Positions 61,691 through 64,000 of a stretch of DNA of 64,000 nt are shown piece by piece; the first letter of the stretch is position 1, and every line of letters starts with the position of its first letter. The notes beneath the pieces were generated by a model. That model was not told where the DNA came from. It made no database searches and worked only from the letters and a program-made list of their open reading frames with translations. Both the position numbers and the translations under genes were made by a program. Source of the DNA: Pseudomonas capsici (lineage in GTDB: Bacteria > Pseudomonadota > Gammaproteobacteria > Pseudomonadales > Pseudomonadaceae); the NCBI RefSeq assembly GCF_017165765.1, contig NZ_JAFGZD010000020.1, forward strand, positions 1 through 64,000, in the 5' to 3' direction.

Positions 61691-63372
61691 GCTGGATGAA
61701 CCAACTGATTGTTGCTCCCATCCTGTTGCCATTGGTGACCGCCGGGCTGATGCTCTGGCTGGGCGAAAAACACAGGCCGCTCAAGGGCCGCATCAACCTG
61801 CTGTCGAGCATGCTCGGGCTGGCGATTTCCATCACATTGCTGTTGTGGGTCCAGAAGAGCGGTACCACTGGCAGCATCGGGGTCTATCTGCCGGGCAACT
61901 GGGAAGTGCCGTTCGGTATCGTGCTGGTGGTGGATCACCTGTCGGCCCTGATGCTGGTGCTGACCGGCATCATTGCCGTATGCGCGCTGCTGTTCGCACT
62001 GGCACGCTGGGACCGGGCAGGTGCCAGCTTCCACGCCTTGTTCCAGATACAGTTGATGGGCCTGTACGGTGCCTTCCTGACCGCCGACCTGTTCAACCTG
62101 TTCGTGTTCTTCGAAGTCTTGCTGGCGGCATCCTACGGTTTGATGCTGCACGGCTCCGGGCGCGCCCGGGTGTCGGCGGGCCTGCATTACATCTCCATCA
62201 ACCTGCTGGCCTCGTCGCTGTTCCTGATTGGTGCTGCATTGATCTACGGCGTAACGGGCACCCTCAACCTGGCTGATCTGGCGATCAAGATTCCTCAGGT
62301 TCCGGAATCCGACCTCGGCCTGCTGCACGCGGGCGCAGCGATCCTGGCCACCGCCTTTCTGGCCAAGGCCGGCATGTGGCCGCTGAACTTCTGGCTGGTG
62401 CCGGCCTACTCGGCAGCCAGTGCACCGGTTGCAGCGATGTTCGCCATCATGACCAAGGTCGGCATCTACACCCTGTTGCGCCTGTGGACGCTGCTGTTTT
62501 CCGAACAGGCCGGGCCTTCGGCATTCTTCGGCGGGGACTGGCTGATCTATGGCGGCATGGCAACAATCGTTACCGCAGCAGTGGCGATTATTGCCGCGCA
62601 GCGCCTGGAGCGTCTGGCCAGCCTGAGCATTCTGGTTTCGGCGGGCATTCTGCTGGCGGCCATCGGCTTTGCCCAGCCGAGCCTGACTTCGGGAGCGCTG
62701 TTCTATCTGGTCAGCTCGACCCTGGCGCTGAGCGCAATGTTCCTGCTGGGTGAACTGATCGAGCGCTCACGCTCCTCCAACGAGATCCCCCTCGAAGACG
62801 ATGCGGACCAATTGCCGCGTAACATGGAATCCCTGCACCCGCCGCCGGGCACCAACCTGGACGACGAGCAGAAGGCCGTGGTCGGGCAAGTCATTCCAAT
62901 GACCATGGCTTTTCTGGGTCTGAGTTTCATAGCCTGCGCCCTGCTGATCATCGGCATGCCACCGCTCTCGGGATTCATCGGCAAACTGACACTGCTCAGC
63001 GCGCTGCTCAACCCGCTAGGGCTGGACGTGGCAAAGGACGAAGCCATTTCCACTCAAGGATGGATGTTGATTGGCTTGCTGATCTTCTCGGGTCTGGCAT
63101 CGCTGATTGCCTTTTCTCGCCTCGGCGTCCAGCGTTTCTGGACCCCGCTGGAAAGCCCTTCGCCGCTGCTGCGGCGCAATGAATGCCTGCCCATCATTAT
63201 TCTGCTGGGCCTGTGCATTGCCCTGACGATCAAGGCGGAACCGCTGTTGCGCTACACACAGGACACAGCTGCCGCCTTGCATAACCCGACTCAGTATGTG
63301 CAATCGGTCATGGCCACACGCCCCGTGCCAGGACCGACCGGCACCCAGGCCGTTTCGCAGGTGCAGCCATGA
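61687..63372 (+). CDS. mrpD: Mrp antiporter subunit D
   Basis: A 561-residue NuoM/N-like membrane subunit. VDHLSALMLVLTGIIAVCAL, FNLFVFFEVLLAASYGLMLH with the conserved Glu, and AKAGMWPLNFWLVPAYSAAS with the conserved Lys match the proton channel of MrpD. A hydrophilic loop (about residues 355-400, SRSSNEIPLEDDADQLPRNM) precedes the last helices. The frame is coupled at both ends by four-base overlaps. Confidence 0.93.
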   Translation: MSWMNQLIVAPILLPLVTAGLMLWLGEKHRPLKGRINLLSSMLGLAISITLLLWVQKSGTTGSIGVYLPGNWEVPFGIVLVVDHLSALMLVLTGIIAVCALLFALARWDRAGASFHALFQIQLMGLYGAFLTADLFNLFVFFEVLLAASYGLMLHGSGRARVSAGLHYISINLLASSLFLIGAALIYGVTGTLNLADLAIKIPQVPESDLGLLHAGAAILATAFLAKAGMWPLNFWLVPAYSAASAPVAAMFAIMTKVGIYTLLRLWTLLFSEQAGPSAFFGGDWLIYGGMATIVTAAVAIIAAQRLERLASLSILVSAGILLAAIGFAQPSLTSGALFYLVSSTLALSAMFLLGELIERSRSSNEIPLEDDADQLPRNMESLHPPPGTNLDDEQKAVVGQVIPMTMAFLGLSFIACALLIIGMPPLSGFIGKLTLLSALLNPLGLDVAKDEAISTQGWMLIGLLIFSGLASLIAFSRLGVQRFWTPLESPSPLLRRNECLPIIILLGLCIALTIKAEPLLRYTQDTAAALHNPTQYVQSVMATRPVPGPTGTQAVSQVQP

Positions 63373-63860
63373 TGAGATTTTTCTTCCCCGCCCCATGGTT
63401 TTCACTGGCGCTGTGGGTGTTATGGCTGGTGCTGAATCTTTCCATCAGCCCAGGTACGGTACTGCTGGGTGCCATATTCGGCTTTCTGGCCCCCCTGCTC
63501 ATGGCGCCTTTGCGCCCGACCCCGGTGCGCATTCGCAAACCGGGCAGGATCCTGAAGTTTTTCCTGCGGGTGGGCTATGACACGCTGATCTCAAACCTGC
63601 AGGTATTCATGTCGGTCTGGAACCTCAAACGCCGCCCGCCACGTTCGGCGTTCGTCAAGGTGCCACTGGACATGCGCGACCCCAGCGGCCTGGCCGCACT
63701 GGCGATGGTCACGACCGTGGTGCCCGGCACCGTCTGGTCGGAACTGGCACTGGACCGCAGCATTCTGCTGATGCATGTGTTCGATCTGGAAGATGAAGCG
63801 CAATTCATCAAGCACTTCAAGACAGCTTATGAGCGCCCCTTGATGGAGATTTTCGAATGA
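63369..63860 (+). CDS. mrpE: Mrp antiporter subunit E
   Basis: A 163-residue membrane protein with two N-terminal hydrophobic segments and a cytosolic C-terminal domain. WFSLALWVLWLVLNLSISPG, VKVPLDMRDPSGLAALAMVT and PGTVWSELALDRSILLMHVF are characteristic of MrpE/PhaE. Its stop overlaps the mrpF start by four bases. Confidence 0.92.
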   Translation: MMRFFFPAPWFSLALWVLWLVLNLSISPGTVLLGAIFGFLAPLLMAPLRPTPVRIRKPGRILKFFLRVGYDTLISNLQVFMSVWNLKRRPPRSAFVKVPLDMRDPSGLAALAMVTTVVPGTVWSELALDRSILLMHVFDLEDEAQFIKHFKTAYERPLMEIFE

Positions 63861-64000
63861 CGGCCCTGCTCGACAATGCCATTCTGCTCAGCCTGTTCAT
63901 TTTTGCCCTGGCGATGGTGATCACCCTGATTCGCCTGTTCAGGGGACCGTCGGCACAGGATCGCGTCCTGGCACTGGATTACCTGTATGTCATCGCCATG
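63857..64000 (+). CDS. mrpF: Mrp antiporter subunit F, 5' part
   Basis: The first 48 codons of a gene cut by the window edge. The start NAILLSLFIFALAMVITLIR is a transmembrane helix followed by LFRGPSAQDRVLALD, the conserved motif of MrpF. Gene order A-C-D-E-F is standard, so mrpG should follow outside the window. Confidence 0.9.
   Translation, partial: MTALLDNAILLSLFIFALAMVITLIRLFRGPSAQDRVLALDYLYVIAM

Noticed and set aside
1..64000. tRNA genes, complete rRNA genes, CRISPR arrays, insertion sequences, integrases
   Set aside because: None was recognised. Spacers contain no cloverleaf-like or regularly repeated units, and no transposase or integrase protein appears among the reading frames.

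Overview
The window looks like chromosomal DNA from a plant- or soil-associated Pseudomonas, probably the P. syringae/P. fluorescens side of the genus. The grounds are the GC-rich coding sequence, short genus-typical palindromic repeats, a fused MrpA/MrpB antiporter subunit, the Ku-LigD pair and general gene content. The species cannot be fixed from this sequence alone. No complete RNA gene, CRISPR array or insertion sequence is visible. REGION 1 (1-5.0 kb): the left edge holds three tandem leftward promoters with 16-bp spacers and GC-rich discriminators, the control region expected upstream of an rRNA operon lying just outside the window. Next come an RhtA-like exporter, a small lipoprotein, a long-form aminopeptidase P and an IscS-like cysteine desulfurase. 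REGION 2 (5.0-23.1 kb): one rightward exopolysaccharide locus of 15 genes. It encodes a PhyH-type oxygenase, a DegT aminotransferase, Wzx flippase, Wzb phosphatase, Wzc kinase/co-polymerase, five glycosyltransferases, a WbqC-family protein, a PslG-like glycoside hydrolase, a WcaJ-like initiating transferase and Wza. It also encodes its own RfaH-like antiterminator, and its long untranslated leader carries two ops elements, so the locus probably antiterminates itself. A strong intrinsic terminator closes it. No Wzy polymerase is recognisable. REGION 3 (23.2-28.1 kb): a lone ssuE flavin reductase behind a well-formed sigma-54 promoter, a repeat-rich non-coding stretch, a LysE-type exporter, a small lipoprotein, and a LysR regulator divergent from the scoAB CoA-transferase genes. 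REGION 4 (28.1-39.9 kb): a toxoflavin-type azapteridine cluster. It has a small DMT permease, a methyltransferase (ToxA-like), a formylglycine-enzyme-fold protein (ToxD-like), GTP cyclohydrolase II (ToxB-like), a WD40 protein (ToxC-like), RibD-like deaminase/reductase (ToxE-like), a LysR regulator (ToxR-like), a VOC-fold protein and an RND pump pair. It sits between scoB and atoE, genes that normally form one short-chain fatty acid/acetoacetate operon, and an 11-bp direct repeat flanks it, so it looks like a horizontally acquired insertion. REGION 5 (40.1-52.5 kb): atoE, a MarR regulator, a monooxygenase/amidotransferase pair, a 2-hydroxyacid dehydrogenase, glpQ, pssA, then the leftward ku-ligD-aldo/keto reductase operon of bacterial end joining, and an orphan membrane protein. 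REGION 6 (52.5-64 kb): an alkanesulfonate monooxygenase translationally coupled to an SfnR-like sigma-54 activator that may control the distant ssuE, an FAD oxidoreductase, an XRE-cupin regulator divergent from an EamA exporter, and the start of an Mrp-type multisubunit cation/proton antiporter operon that runs off the right edge inside mrpF.
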